From NCBI GenBank assembly GCA_001940895.1, contig MSGY01000023.1, forward strand, positions 1 to 64,000: a stretch of 64,000 nt of DNA, written 5' to 3'. Position 1 is the first letter of the stretch. Each line of letters begins with the position of its first letter. Source of the stretch: Christensenellaceae bacterium Phil10 (lineage in GTDB: Bacteria; Bacillota; Clostridia; Christensenellales; CAG-917). The notes beneath the pieces are model-generated. The model saw only the letters and a program-made list of their open reading frames with translations. It was not told where the DNA came from and did not search any database. Below, piece after piece: positions 25,195 to 35,556 of the stretch. The position numbers and the translations under genes were made by a program.

Positions 25195-25917
25195 ATGGCA
25201 AAGAGAAAGAAAGAGATAAACTTTATAGCAGCGCAGAAGGCAATGGGCAAAACGGGGCAAAGCACCTCGTTCGAGTTCATACTGGTCGTTACCGTAATCG
25301 TGGCGGCCTGCGCAATGGTAGGCTGGTATCTTGCCGCCCGCAGTCAGTATAACGATGCCGTGGCGGAGCTTGACAGCGCGAAGTCGACTCTTAAAAACGA
25401 AGAGAACATTCTGAAGAATAACGAGAAAAAATTCAAAGAATTCCGCATCAAGACCGATGAAAACGGAAAATACATTGTAATCGGCACGAACAGCGACGGC
25501 TCGTCCATTTACGAATACGAGTCCCTGACGGACGTCGCGACGAAAACTGCCACCGCACTTGCAAACGCACAGGCCACTTCGACCGAGATGAAGGGCGTAA
25601 TTGACCTTACCACCACGGTGCTCGATATGATTTATATCAGCGCAAAGAACGCGGCCTGCACGGTAAACGAATTCACGCTGAGCCGCACGAATATTACCGT
25701 ATCGTTCACGGCGGAGACCCAGTTTGCAATGACGAGTTATTACGATTATCTTCGCGGAAAATCGGCAATATCGTATTATACGGGTTGCAAGGTAACCGAT
25801 TATATCTCGGGCGCAAGCATATCCAACACGCAGCCTCTCGACGAAGGTAAATATGCGTTTACGATTTCCTGCACGCTTATCAACGATATGTTGTTTGCAA
25901 GCGGCGAAGAGGCATAG
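25195..25917 (+). CDS. pilN: PilN-like pilus assembly protein
   Basis: The 240-residue bitopic protein has a short cytoplasmic N-terminus with KKEINFIAAQKAMG, the PilM-binding type motif, then one membrane helix (about 24-45). An external coiled-coil (VAELDSAKSTLKNEE...) and a small C-terminal domain follow. I chose ATG 25195 because GAGGTG lies 6 bases upstream; an ATG four codons earlier overlaps the pilM stop. Order and topology match PilN of the PilMNO alignment complex. Confidence 0.8.
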   Translation: MAKRKKEINFIAAQKAMGKTGQSTSFEFILVVTVIVAACAMVGWYLAARSQYNDAVAELDSAKSTLKNEENILKNNEKKFKEFRIKTDENGKYIVIGTNSDGSSIYEYESLTDVATKTATALANAQATSTEMKGVIDLTTTVLDMIYISAKNAACTVNEFTLSRTNITVSFTAETQFAMTSYYDYLRGKSAISYYTGCKVTDYISGASISNTQPLDEGKYAFTISCTLINDMLFASGEEA

Positions 25918-25928
25918 GAGGACGGGTT

Positions 25929-26513
25929 ATGACTATTAACAGAAAAGAAAAAGTATTGATTTTCGTACTTATATTATTCTTGCTTGTAGGCGGCACGTAT
26001 ACTCTCGGAATAATGCCCAAAAACAACGAGAAAGAGGCCGTTCAGGCGGAACTGGAAACCGTAAACGAGGATATTTCCAAAACTAAGAAGCAGTCTTCTG
26101 CCGTAAGCAATTCGCAATACAACAAGCTGGTTGACGAAATCGCGCAGAACGAATCCGCGCTGAAACAATTGACGAATCCGTCCAACAACATCAACGAGGA
26201 AGTTCTTCCCAGCAATCTGCCGGGACACACCGATACTCTTGCAATCGAAAAGACGCTTACGAACTTTTTCGGCGAAAAGGGAATGAACGTCGTTTTGAAA
26301 GTCGGCAATCCGTCGGAAACGTCGGGAAAGAAAGTTTATACTGTTACCAGTTCATACGAGTGCGAGCGCAAGGTGCTTTACGAAGTAATAGACGCGGTTG
26401 CTCGCGTGCAGTCCTATAACTTTGTTTATCTTACGATTGAGGACGCCGGGGACGGCAACGTATCGGGCGCATTTACAATAACGCTTACGTACATCCTTAA
26501 CGATAACGACTGA
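25929..26513 (+). CDS. pilO: PilO-like pilus assembly protein
   Basis: This 194-residue bitopic protein starts MTINRKEKVLIFVLILFLLVG, one membrane helix. A coiled-coil (EKEAVQAELETVNEDISKTKK) and a ferredoxin-like external domain ending in FTITLTYILNDND follow. This is the layout of PilO, partner of PilN. The ribosome site AGGAGGACGG lies 8-10 bases before the ATG, and the gene is 11 bases after pilN. Confidence 0.8.
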   Translation: MTINRKEKVLIFVLILFLLVGGTYTLGIMPKNNEKEAVQAELETVNEDISKTKKQSSAVSNSQYNKLVDEIAQNESALKQLTNPSNNINEEVLPSNLPGHTDTLAIEKTLTNFFGEKGMNVVLKVGNPSETSGKKVYTVTSSYECERKVLYEVIDAVARVQSYNFVYLTIEDAGDGNVSGAFTITLTYILNDND

Positions 26514-26570
26514 CACGTATATATAATAATGATTATATAATATATAAGATTATCTATTTTTAAAGTTACG

Positions 26571-26591
26571 CGCCCCCGAACGCGTGGGGCG
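26571..26591 (+). other. GC-rich hairpin between pilO and the giant PilX-like gene
   Basis: CGCCCC (26571-26576) pairs with GGGGCG (26586-26591) around a 9-base loop. It stands out inside an AT-only spacer (26516-26562), which also holds a TATAAT at about 26535 with no clear -35 box. It has no U run, so it is more a processing or stability element than a terminator. Confidence 0.35.
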
Positions 26592-26632
26592 GGAATTTCT
26601 CGGGCGGATACGGCGCCGAAGGGAGGTTTTAT

Positions 26633-29600
26633 ATGCTGACTATAATACAAAATATCGAAAGGTTTAACAGACGCTATAACAGGCGAAGGGGGAGCGCAAT
26701 GCTAATGGTTCTGATGACTATGGCGATTATTATCGTCGTAGGCACTTCCATGCTGTTCGTCACACTGTCGTCTTTTTCGAACAGTATTGCAGACACGCAA
26801 CAAACCCGCGCCTATAACGCTGCCCTTACCGTATCGGGTAACGTTCAGCAGAGTATGGAAGAAATAATTCTGAACAAAGGCGATCTGATTACCCGTGAAG
26901 GCACGTATTTATACTTTACGTCAAACGAAAATTTCACCGGAGAGGAAGAAATCGTCGATTACACGATGGTAAACGGCGCGAAAGTTCAGGTTGTGCTTAC
27001 CAACGTAGGAGCGAGCGACGGAAAACTCGAGGACGTTCTCGTGGACGTTATAGCAACCTGCCGTCAGCAGACAAGCAAAGTAAGCTTTACCTACCATAAC
27101 GAAACCACAACGAGAAACGTAACGCTTGAAGATACGTTCGGCAACGCGTTCGTTATGAACAGCGATACTGGAGGAACGGAAAAGCGTAAAGACCTTGTAT
27201 TCAGAAGAATAGAGGGCGATATCTCCATTAACTGTTGGGACGAAATTCTTGACAGCGCAGGCAATCCCGTGCTCGATGAAGACGGTAATCCCAAAAAGAA
27301 AATGACAACCCGCGTTTACAATCCCATCGTGCTGGAAGGCTTGACGGGCAGTATTTACGCAAACGGCGACCTCATTATAGGGTCGGAGGATAACGTTATT
27401 AAAGTGCAGGGCAATATTTATTGCGACGGCAACCTGACTATCCGCGGTCTTGACCTCGGCGTAAACCTTCCCGCGCTTTATAAAAAAGAATATAAAAAGA
27501 AGTTTATCAAATACAGCACGATAGGCAACAAAACGTTTGCAGGTTTTGAAATTCTCGGCACAGGCGAATATAAGGAATATATCGGAGAAGGCAATGTAAA
27601 CGAGGCGATGTATCTCAAATACACCACCGAGGCTGGCGACGACGACTTCCTGCCTTTGCAGATTTACGACGAAGTGTCGCACTATACTTTGCTTGACCTC
27701 GGCATTACCAAATTCTATACGAAGGTTTATACTTCGGGCGGAAAGGCAATCAACAACGGCGAAGGCGAGGTGCTTAAAGGCGCGGACGGAAATCCTCTTG
27801 CAATAGAAATCGGAGAGGAACCTAACCCCAACTACTTCGGCGCCACGATGTACTATACCCCCGAATGCAAACCCGAGGAAATGATAATGCAATATCCGCA
27901 GGGCGGCAATATCTATTGCAGCGGCGATATCATCTTCGACAGGGTTAATTACGGCTACAACTGGGTATTTGACGCCAATGTCGGCGGTGGAAGTCAGTTA
28001 TATCAATATCACGACTTGTCCGTTTACGATAGCACGGGTAAAGGAAAAATCAGCCTTGACGGTTCGTATAGCGAAAATACGGCGGCAAAAAATAAAGTTT
28101 ATAACGCTACCGTCGGGTACAACAAATCCAAAATCAGAGGCGACATATTCTGCCTCGGCCGCATGATTATCGCACCAGAAAACCTTGCACTTACTTCCAA
28201 AGCAGACAAAAAATATCACGATGAAGCCATTGTATTCACCAAGATGAACGGTTCAAGCTACGACGGTTCGGTATTTGACGGCTATCTTGACGCAAATACG
28301 ATAAAAACTCAGGTTTACAGCGATGACGACACGTTCTTTGATCGTGTGAAACAGTTACTTGGGTTTAATGGAAAAAAATGGAATTATAATTTAAATAAAA
28401 CTTACAATTACGATTATACCGGCGGTTATAGATTATATAGTAATAATGGTAACATTGAAAACAGAGAGTATTATAAAAGTGCAAACGAATTTATAAACCA
28501 AAACCTAATGCCTTTTATTGAACAAATAACGAGTGTGAATGGTCAGACGTATGCCGATTTAAGAAATCTTTTTAATAGTATTATTAATAGCGAAAAAAAC
28601 GACAACGGAGGCAATTTATATAACAACGATTATATTTTAAACGGCGACGGATATTTAACGGGAATGGGCACGGGCGACGGCGAACACTACGTGCTTCGTC
28701 CCATAGAGTTCAGTAAAAACACAAACCTTTATATTTACAACTGGAATTACGACACCCTAATTAAAACGCAGGCGAACGTAAGCGAAGAGTTCCGCGTTAC
28801 CGAAATAACCCGTCAGCTTAACAATTCCTCGCTCGTGCAGGAATGTCGGACGGACGGCACGCTTAAAAATACTTCCACAAGCACGGTAAACGGCGTGCCC
28901 TATCAGGCAGCGGTAACGGTGAAATTTCAGACGCTTGACGTAAATAAAGTTTACGCAAACGGCAATATCGAGGCTGTGGGTGTGGACGCTTTCGGCTATG
29001 ACGTGAAGGCGGGGCTTAAAGCAAATGAAATAGACACAATTGGCGCGTTTGTTTCAAACGAATATCAGGAAATAAGCATCCTGGATATTATAATGAAAAT
29101 TAATAATTGCGACGAAGAAGAAGCTCTTGAAATAATAAAGGAAGATTATTGGAAGTTCGATGACGATGACGATTATTATAATGCGGTCAGTGATTTATCA
29201 ATAAGTGTAAAAGATCGAGAATACAAAGATCAAATAATTGATGTAAAGCATGACGGCATAATATTAAGCTATAAGGTTAATTATACTACCACGGTTGATT
29301 ATGAATGTACATATATAAAACCATGGAAGGTAGGAGAAGTAAAGAGATATGCAACATGGACAAAAAAAGCATCAATGCCTAATTATGGTTATCAAGAGGG
29401 CAGGAACGTTCATATATCCTTTAATTATGCAATAGAGTATTTTATGTATGATGGGGATTTTTATAACGGAGAAGGAAAAAAAGTTAAGGATAGTGAGATA
29501 AAAGAAAAGTTTGGATGGGATGATGCGACTGTCACCAGATTTAAAAATAACGTCGCAAAATTTAGCGACGGTTTGTTTTTAGATTTAAACAAATCTACAC

Positions 29601-31645
29601 TTGAAAACAAAATAAAAAAAGAAATTAAAGCATATGTATTACAAAATACAAGTACTTTCCCGATCAGTTTTCAAACAGAACATTCTTTAGCAATTTACCC
29701 TGATGTTGGGGATAAGAAAGAAAAAACAAATAGTGGTTCAGAGACATATAGAATGACCAAGACCACTACCGAATACGATACTGTAGAAACGTCGTTGAAA
29801 TATGACAGCGTTAAAGATACAATTATTTCGTTATTTAAGGATATCAAACAACTGGCGCTTGTGAGCAACAGTGCGGTGAACAGTTTTGACGGTATCGTTC
29901 AGGGAAACAATCTGTCCGTCGGCAATATGATTACGGGCGACAAGACTACCTCAGTGGGTGAAAATTCATTTAATGCCGGTGCGTTTTACGATAAAAATCA
30001 GAACGACGGCATTTATTACGGAATGTATCTGCGCGTCTCTAACCCGAGGTTTACAAACGTTAACAAGAATGCGTCCGTTCTTGACGTATTCCACGAAATT
30101 ATGAGCGCGGGCTTTGTCAAAATCGCGGTGCAGAAGACGGAATCGCTTACCGAAGCGTCTTTGCGCGAAAAAATCAACAAAGGCGAAGTATCGGTTACCG
30201 AATACGACTTGTTCGACGCAAGCGACAAAACGAACTTCGACCACCCGTTAAAAGAACTTAAACAGGACGATTGCATATTAAAAAAATTGGGTGAAGGCGT
30301 TAACGGTAATTATAGCTGGACGTCTATCGATACGCTTAATAGTTGGGCAAGCAGCGGCAATTCGAGGGGAGTAACTAACTTCTATACTGCCGATACGCTT
30401 GCATTTATAGACGGCACTTTAAGTACGTTGGGTTGGGTAAACGACGATATTCCTAACGTATGGACGTACGTAAGGTACAAAGCTACTATATTTAATTCTA
30501 ACGACCGCTTTTATGCAATTTTCCAGGGTGACGATAGCGATAAAAACGTGCGCGTGATGAGATTCAGGAATACGCAGAATAAAAACAATTCCTGGACTTG
30601 CGATAATACTTTCGGACTTGACCCGCTGTATTGCTCGTACGACAACGACGGCAATCCCGTTGGCGGCGATAAAGGCGGTGTATTTGTCAATCTTGACATC
30701 GGAGGAATTCGAACACAGGTCGACTATACGATATCCGATAATATTTATCTCAATTTCGGCGGCGAATTCGGCGGTTACGATACCGAACGTGAAAGTCCCG
30801 TCGTATTCGGCGCAAGCAAGGACAACGGCATAATCGCTTCGATAAACCAGCTCAATCATACGAAACGTATGAATATCACCATCGACGCGACCGAGCACGA
30901 CGTTTACGTTTATATCAACGCGCCGTCAAAGTACACTCAGGTCGAAGCCGGCAAGGGCGCTTACGTGAAAAACAGCGACGGAACGTACGCACTGGTTGGC
31001 GAAGGAAAGGGCGATTATTCGGTTGTTCCCGGTATCGAATTCAGAAAATGCAGCTGGCGTATCAAAGGCGAACATAACGCCTATATTATGCTTGTGGGCG
31101 ACACTTCGATAAACGCAAACGCATATAAATTGTCCGTCAATACGAGCGGCGGCATCAACAGCAGCGTTGCGGACCGCAGCGATACTATGCTGGGCACGCA
31201 CTTCTATTCGGGCAACTATACGACTTATTCGGGTTCGTATACGATTACGTCAGAGGGCAAATCAAGCCTTAAACTTGCGGCAAAGGAAATCAGCACCGTC
31301 GAAAGCGGCGATATGTATATCATCGGCACGATGGGCAACGAAATGACTTTGGGCCGCGGCGGCTATATCAACGGCTTCGTTTATCTTCCCAACGGCAGAT
31401 ACGTCAACAATTCGGTAGGCTTTTTGGGAATTCTGCCCAACGCATATTCGTCCAACAACCAGGCTACGATAGTGGCGCAGGACGTATCGATTAAAGGAAG
31501 TAACATCGGTAACCTCGTATTCCAGGCGTTCGACGTGGCGGCAAGCGCCGGCGGCACCGGGAAAGACGTCAATATCGACTTTATCGAAACGGGCGAAGTT
31601 ATCGTAATCAATAAATGGGAGTTCGGCGGATACTATTACGACTGA
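26633..31645 (+). CDS. giant PilX-like pilus-associated surface protein
   Basis: The 1670 residues start with a basic N-terminus and RRGSAMLMVLMTMAIIIVVG, a PilX/GspK-type prepilin helix with the Gly cleavage site but no Glu at +5. The next part has GSIYANGDLIIG and GNIYCDGNLTIRG, beta-helical repeats like bactofilin or polymer-forming proteins. Very long Asn/Tyr/Gly-rich external sequence follows, and near the end beta-helical stretches again (IIGTMGNEMTLGRGGYINGFVYLPNG). Two inner parts (about 28340-28640 and 29070-29830) are much more AT-rich than their surroundings. The ribosome site AGGGAGG precedes ATG 26633. It may be a tip adhesin or minor pilin built into the fibre; the exact role is inferred. 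Confidence 0.75.
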   Translation: MLTIIQNIERFNRRYNRRRGSAMLMVLMTMAIIIVVGTSMLFVTLSSFSNSIADTQQTRAYNAALTVSGNVQQSMEEIILNKGDLITREGTYLYFTSNENFTGEEEIVDYTMVNGAKVQVVLTNVGASDGKLEDVLVDVIATCRQQTSKVSFTYHNETTTRNVTLEDTFGNAFVMNSDTGGTEKRKDLVFRRIEGDISINCWDEILDSAGNPVLDEDGNPKKKMTTRVYNPIVLEGLTGSIYANGDLIIGSEDNVIKVQGNIYCDGNLTIRGLDLGVNLPALYKKEYKKKFIKYSTIGNKTFAGFEILGTGEYKEYIGEGNVNEAMYLKYTTEAGDDDFLPLQIYDEVSHYTLLDLGITKFYTKVYTSGGKAINNGEGEVLKGADGNPLAIEIGEEPNPNYFGATMYYTPECKPEEMIMQYPQGGNIYCSGDIIFDRVNYGYNWVFDANVGGGSQLYQYHDLSVYDSTGKGKISLDGSYSENTAAKNKVYNATVGYNKSKIRGDIFCLGRMIIAPENLALTSKADKKYHDEAIVFTKMNGSSYDGSVFDGYLDANTIKTQVYSDDDTFFDRVKQLLGFNGKKWNYNLNKTYNYDYTGGYRLYSNNGNIENREYYKSANEFINQNLMPFIEQITSVNGQTYADLRNLFNSIINSEKNDNGGNLYNNDYILNGDGYLTGMGTGDGEHYVLRPIEFSKNTNLYIYNWNYDTLIKTQANVSEEFRVTEITRQLNNSSLVQECRTDGTLKNTSTSTVNGVPYQAAVTVKFQTLDVNKVYANGNIEAVGVDAFGYDVKAGLKANEIDTIGAFVSNEYQEISILDIIMKINNCDEEEALEIIKEDYWKFDDDDDYYNAVSDLSISVKDREYKDQIIDVKHDGIILSYKVNYTTTVDYECTYIKPWKVGEVKRYATWTKKASMPNYGYQEGRNVHISFNYAIEYFMYDGDFYNGEGKKVKDSEIKEKFGWDDATVTRFKNNVAKFSDGLFLDLNKSTLENKIKKEIKAYVLQNTSTFPISFQTEHSLAIYPDVGDKKEKTNSGSETYRMTKTTTEYDTVETSLKYDSVKDTIISLFKDIKQLALVSNSAVNSFDGIVQGNNLSVGNMITGDKTTSVGENSFNAGAFYDKNQNDGIYYGMYLRVSNPRFTNVNKNASVLDVFHEIMSAGFVKIAVQKTESLTEASLREKINKGEVSVTEYDLFDASDKTNFDHPLKELKQDDCILKKLGEGVNGNYSWTSIDTLNSWASSGNSRGVTNFYTADTLAFIDGTLSTLGWVNDDIPNVWTYVRYKATIFNSNDRFYAIFQGDDSDKNVRVMRFRNTQNKNNSWTCDNTFGLDPLYCSYDNDGNPVGGDKGGVFVNLDIGGIRTQVDYTISDNIYLNFGGEFGGYDTERESPVVFGASKDNGIIASINQLNHTKRMNITIDATEHDVYVYINAPSKYTQVEAGKGAYVKNSDGTYALVGEGKGDYSVVPGIEFRKCSWRIKGEHNAYIMLVGDTSINANAYKLSVNTSGGINSSVADRSDTMLGTHFYSGNYTTYSGSYTITSEGKSSLKLAAKEISTVESGDMYIIGTMGNEMTLGRGGYINGFVYLPNGRYVNNSVGFLGILPNAYSSNNQATIVAQDVSIKGSNIGNLVFQAFDVAASAGGTGKDVNIDFIETGEVIVINKWEFGGYYYD

Positions 31646-31646
31646 T

Positions 31647-32132
31647 ATGAAAAAAGTTTTAAAAAAATTAAAACTCAATAAAAAGGGCTTTACCTTTGCC
31701 GAGTGCGTTGTCGCTATCGCATTGTTTGCGATAGTGGGTACGCTTGCGTTTACTATGTTCAACACCTCGGCAAAGTATATGCAGAAAGCGAAAAGAGAGG
31801 AAGCCAAACTCGCCGAATCGCAGGAGATGGCGTATAAAGAAAACTTTAAGAACGCCGAAGGCAAAACTATAATATACGGCAAAAACGTCCTGCATATCGA
31901 ATACGTCGTTACAGGCAATAATCAGACGGCTCCGTCTTATTTCGCACAATTCAGCTATACTACCTCGTACGGCGAAGTGTTGCATTCTTTTCCGATATCC
32001 CTTATAGAGGAAGACGTCCGCTACGGTGACGGAGGATATCCCTATCGTCGCTATCAGGTAACGTCCGACGTGGGCACTAAAAGAATAATCTGTATTTACA
32101 CCGAAAGGGAAACGAACGGGGTGCTTGAATAA
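31647..32132 (+). CDS. type IV pseudopilin (minor pilin)
   Basis: The 161-residue prepilin carries the processing motif KKGFTFAECVVAIALFAIVG: Gly, Phe at +1 and Glu at +5, then the hydrophobic assembly helix. The remainder is a small beta-rich head domain. It starts one base after the stop of the giant gene, with no ribosome site of its own, so it is translationally coupled. The PilV/GspI-like position suggests a tip complex with its neighbours. Confidence 0.85.
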   Translation: MKKVLKKLKLNKKGFTFAECVVAIALFAIVGTLAFTMFNTSAKYMQKAKREEAKLAESQEMAYKENFKNAEGKTIIYGKNVLHIEYVVTGNNQTAPSYFAQFSYTTSYGEVLHSFPISLIEEDVRYGDGGYPYRRYQVTSDVGTKRIICIYTERETNGVLE

Positions 32133-32137
32133 CTACA

Positions 32138-32932
32138 ATGCGGAAAAAAATCTTCGGAATAATTAAAAATAAAAAAGGTTTTACCTTTATTGAGGCGATT
32201 GCGGTTGTCGCTATTATGGGCGTCCTCGCTACGGTTATCGGCGGACTTGTTACCAGCGGCACGGCGGCGTATATGCGTCAGAAGGAAAGCGCCTCGGCAA
32301 AGGATATCGCGTCAATCGTCGAAAACGAAATTTCGAGAATTCTCACCCGTTCGAAAGAGGTTTTTCTGGAGGACGGCGAATTGCCCGCGGGAGTATATAC
32401 GCGGAGAGTTATCGACGAGTTCGGCGCGGAGATAGAGGAAACCTACAACGTATCGGGCGTTCCGTTTGACGGCGAGAGGAGTTACGTCGTGCATTCGGGT
32501 AACCTTACCGCTTTGGACGTCAACGCGTCGGGGAAAGGATACGTGTTGTACAAAACGCCGGCAGACGATTCCGTTTCGGAATATTTCGCAGCGGACGACA
32601 ATGAAAAACGCGCGTTTTACGGCAGTTTCAAAATAAATCTGTCGTTTGCGCCAGTATTTGACGCCGCCGATAAAACCATAGGCATAAAGATAATCTGCGA
32701 CGTTTACAATTCGAAAGACCAGTTGAAATACGAATCCCGCGGGACGGTAGTTTATCTGCTTGAATCGCAAAGCCCGTCTTTCAGCGGAAATATAGTCAAG
32801 ACGTATAAAAACGACATTTCGGCGCTTACCGATATCGTTCACGTGGACGGCAATTTTTACACCGCGACTTACGTCGATATAATCGGCGCGGACGCGGAAA
32901 AAGAATACACTCATTTGTATTTCAGATACTGA
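32138..32932 (+). CDS. type IV pseudopilin, PilW/GspJ-like
   Basis: The 264-residue prepilin has KNKKGFTFIEAIAVVAIMG with the Gly/Phe/Glu processing signature. The long head domain and its place after a small pseudopilin fit PilW/GspJ-type minor pilins. It follows the previous stop by 5 bases and is followed one base later by the prepilin peptidase gene. Confidence 0.85.
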   Translation: MRKKIFGIIKNKKGFTFIEAIAVVAIMGVLATVIGGLVTSGTAAYMRQKESASAKDIASIVENEISRILTRSKEVFLEDGELPAGVYTRRVIDEFGAEIEETYNVSGVPFDGERSYVVHSGNLTALDVNASGKGYVLYKTPADDSVSEYFAADDNEKRAFYGSFKINLSFAPVFDAADKTIGIKIICDVYNSKDQLKYESRGTVVYLLESQSPSFSGNIVKTYKNDISALTDIVHVDGNFYTATYVDIIGADAEKEYTHLYFRY

Positions 32933-32933
32933 T

Positions 32934-33701
32934 ATGGAACTCGGGCATTTGTTATTTACGGTCTTTTCGGCCTTTTTCGGTCTTGCCGTGGGCAGTTTTC
33001 TGAACGTATGTATTTACCGCATACCGAAGGGGATGTTTTTCAAAGAAAAACACAGTTACTGTCCGAAATGCGGCGCGACCCTTAAATGGTACGATATGAT
33101 ACCCGTGTTCAGCTGGATATTTTTAAAAGGCCGTTGCCGCAACTGTCACGAGAAGATAAGCGCGCGATATCCCGTCGTCGAAGCGCTTAACGCCGTGTTA
33201 TGGACGTTATCGGCGTACTTTTTCGGGCTTACGGCAAACGCGTTCGTTTACGACGTGCTGTTTTCGGCGCTTATCGTAATGACGTTTATCGATATCGATA
33301 CGAAGGAAATTCCAAACGGGATTGTCCTTCTGATAATAATACTTTCAATCCCGCTGTTTTTCACCGCACGCGACGTCATCTGGTGGCAGAGACTTGCGGG
33401 TGCGGCGGTTATCAGCGTGCCGCTTTATCTTATCGCGCTCGTATCGGGCGGGGGAATAGGCGGCGGCGATATCAAGTTGTTTTTTGCGCTCGGGCTGGTG
33501 CTGGGGCTGTATAAGACGCTTATATGCGCTTTTATCGCGATAGTATCGGCGGGGCTTATCGGCGGCGTATTGCTGATAAGCAAGAAAGTCAAAAAGGGAT
33601 TCGAGTTGCCGCTCGGGCCCTTTATAGCGCTTGGCGGAGTGCTTACGGTTTTCCTTGGGGATATGACCGTAAACGCCTTGCGCGCTTTATTCGGATTATA
33701 G
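32934..33701 (+). CDS. pilD: prepilin peptidase (A24 family, PilD/GspO)
   Basis: This 255-residue membrane aspartic peptidase cleaves the leader of prepilins and methylates the new N-terminus. The N-terminal domain has a zinc site with two CxxC pairs (YCPKCGA and GRCRNCHEK). The catalytic Asp residues are in IDIDTKEIPNG and in GGGIGGGDIKLFFALG. Eight hydrophobic helices cover the remainder. It is the only such enzyme in the window and would serve all eight prepilins here. Confidence 0.95.
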   Translation: MELGHLLFTVFSAFFGLAVGSFLNVCIYRIPKGMFFKEKHSYCPKCGATLKWYDMIPVFSWIFLKGRCRNCHEKISARYPVVEALNAVLWTLSAYFFGLTANAFVYDVLFSALIVMTFIDIDTKEIPNGIVLLIIILSIPLFFTARDVIWWQRLAGAAVISVPLYLIALVSGGGIGGGDIKLFFALGLVLGLYKTLICAFIAIVSAGLIGGVLLISKKVKKGFELPLGPFIALGGVLTVFLGDMTVNALRALFGL

Positions 33702-33731
33702 AATTTATTGAAATAGATATTTGGAGGCAAA

Positions 33732-35420
33732 ATGCAAAGAGGTTCAAGTTTAGGCGATATTCTTCTGGAGAAAGGCTACGTCAATAAAGCCCAACTGGAA
33801 GACGCCAAGCGTTGGCAGAAAACGCACCCTAACGAAAAAATAAGCGCGATATTGCTGTCAAGGGGAATTATTACCGAGGAGTGCATGCTTTCCGCAATGG
33901 CGGAGCGTTTCAACACTTCGTATCTCAATACCGAACTTGTGGTACGTCGTCCCGAAATTTTGAAAAACGTGCCCGAACAGATTGTTAAAAAGCATTGTAT
34001 AATGCCGATTGACATAAAAGCCGGGCAGATAATTATCGCCACGCATGACCCGCACGACATAGGTGCGTTCGAGGACGTGAAAATGGTGTCGCGAATGGAC
34101 GTCGGATTTGTTCTTGCGCCAAAGCGGATTATCGAATCGGCGATAGACAAGTACTATACCAACGCGGGTAATTTCTTCGTGTCGGACGAGGCTACGCAAA
34201 AGGTAGTGCAAACCACTTCGGCGGCAACGCAACAGAAATTAAGCGAAATCGAAAGCCGTGTTGACAACACGCCCGTCGTAAAACTTATAAACAGCCTTAT
34301 CACGCAGGCGTATATGCGCCGAGCGTCGGATATTCATATCGAGCCTTTTGAGGAACAGATTCTCGTGCGTATGCGTATCGACGGCGAGTTGGTCGAATGT
34401 ATGCGTCTCGACATATCCACGCTGAACAGCATAGTGTCGCGTTGTAAAATTCTTGCGGGCATTAACATTGCCGAAAAGCGTATCCCGCAGGACGGCCGTA
34501 TCGACTTCGATAACGGCGATATCAGCATCGACCTTCGTGTAAATACTTTGCCCACCATTTACGGCGAAAAGGTCAATATGCGTCTTCTCGCAACCGAGGA
34601 CGCCGCGCTTATCACGCTGCCCGACCTCGGCATGCCAGAGCATTTGTTCAAACAGTTCTCGCGCATAATAAAGGCGCCAAACGGCATAATTCTGGTTACG
34701 GGCCCTACCGGAAGCGGTAAATCCACCACGCTTTACGCCGTATTGAGCGAACTTAACAAGCCAAACGTAAATATAACCACCGTCGAGGACCCTGTCGAAA
34801 AGCAGATATTCGGCGTAAATCAGGTGCAGACAAACGCAAAGGCGGGCCTTACTTTCGCAAGCGGTCTTCGCGCTATATTGCGTCAGGACCCCGATATCGT
34901 TATGATAGGTGAGATTCGCGATACCGAAACCGCCGAAATCGCAATCCGCGCCGCTATCACGGGCCACTTGGTTTTGTCCACACTGCACACCAACGACGCC
35001 GCGTCAAGCATAATCCGTCTTATCGATATGGGCGTTGCGTCATATATGGTTGCCTCGTCGGTAAACTGCGTTGTCGCGCAAAGGCTTGTGAAAAAACTCT
35101 GTCCCGAGTGCAAACGCCGTCGTGAAATCCGTCCCGAGGAAGCGGCTCTTTTGCATGACGATTCGATAACGCACCTTTACGAGCCTGTCGGCTGTCCCCG
35201 TTGCGGAAATACGGGCTTTAAGGGCCGTACCGCAATATACGAGATTATCGAAATCGACAACGACCTTCGCCGTATGATATCCGAGGGCAAAAATACCGAG
35301 GAAATCCGCGAGTTTGCAAAGGAACACGGCGCAACCTTCCTCGAGGACAGCATTAAAAGCCTTATTAAGGACGGCGCCACCTCTATATCCGAGTTTTACA
35401 GGCTCATTTACAGCATATGA
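33732..35420 (+). CDS. pilB: type IV pilus assembly ATPase PilB (GspE family)
   Basis: This 562-residue hexameric ATPase drives pilus extension. The N-terminal domain (GDILLEKGYVNKAQLEDA) is of the GspE_N type. Walker A is GPTGSGKSTT and Walker B is in IVMIGEIRDTETA, with Asp box DIHIEPFE and His box LVLSTLHTNDA. A zinc site is formed by CPECKRRR and CPRCGNTGFKGR. It follows GGAGGCAAA and ends 1 base before a terminator. No retraction ATPase PilT is encoded in this window. Confidence 0.95.
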   Translation: MQRGSSLGDILLEKGYVNKAQLEDAKRWQKTHPNEKISAILLSRGIITEECMLSAMAERFNTSYLNTELVVRRPEILKNVPEQIVKKHCIMPIDIKAGQIIIATHDPHDIGAFEDVKMVSRMDVGFVLAPKRIIESAIDKYYTNAGNFFVSDEATQKVVQTTSAATQQKLSEIESRVDNTPVVKLINSLITQAYMRRASDIHIEPFEEQILVRMRIDGELVECMRLDISTLNSIVSRCKILAGINIAEKRIPQDGRIDFDNGDISIDLRVNTLPTIYGEKVNMRLLATEDAALITLPDLGMPEHLFKQFSRIIKAPNGIILVTGPTGSGKSTTLYAVLSELNKPNVNITTVEDPVEKQIFGVNQVQTNAKAGLTFASGLRAILRQDPDIVMIGEIRDTETAEIAIRAAITGHLVLSTLHTNDAASSIIRLIDMGVASYMVASSVNCVVAQRLVKKLCPECKRRREIRPEEAALLHDDSITHLYEPVGCPRCGNTGFKGRTAIYEIIEIDNDLRRMISEGKNTEEIREFAKEHGATFLEDSIKSLIKDGATSISEFYRLIYSI

Positions 35421-35421
35421 T

Positions 35422-35450
35422 ATAAAACCCCCATACAGGGGGTTTTTATA
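35422..35450 (+). terminator. terminator of the main pilus operon
   Basis: ATAAAACCCCC pairs with GGGGGTTTTTAT around ATACA, followed by A/T sequence. Confidence 0.8.
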
Positions 35451-35556
35451 TCGGTACTTATCATACAAAAGTACAAAATTGTAGTTTTTTGGCAACTTTT
35501 ATACTCTCGTGCAATATTTTACAATGGTAGCATTTGTACAATTTTTACGAAAAGTA

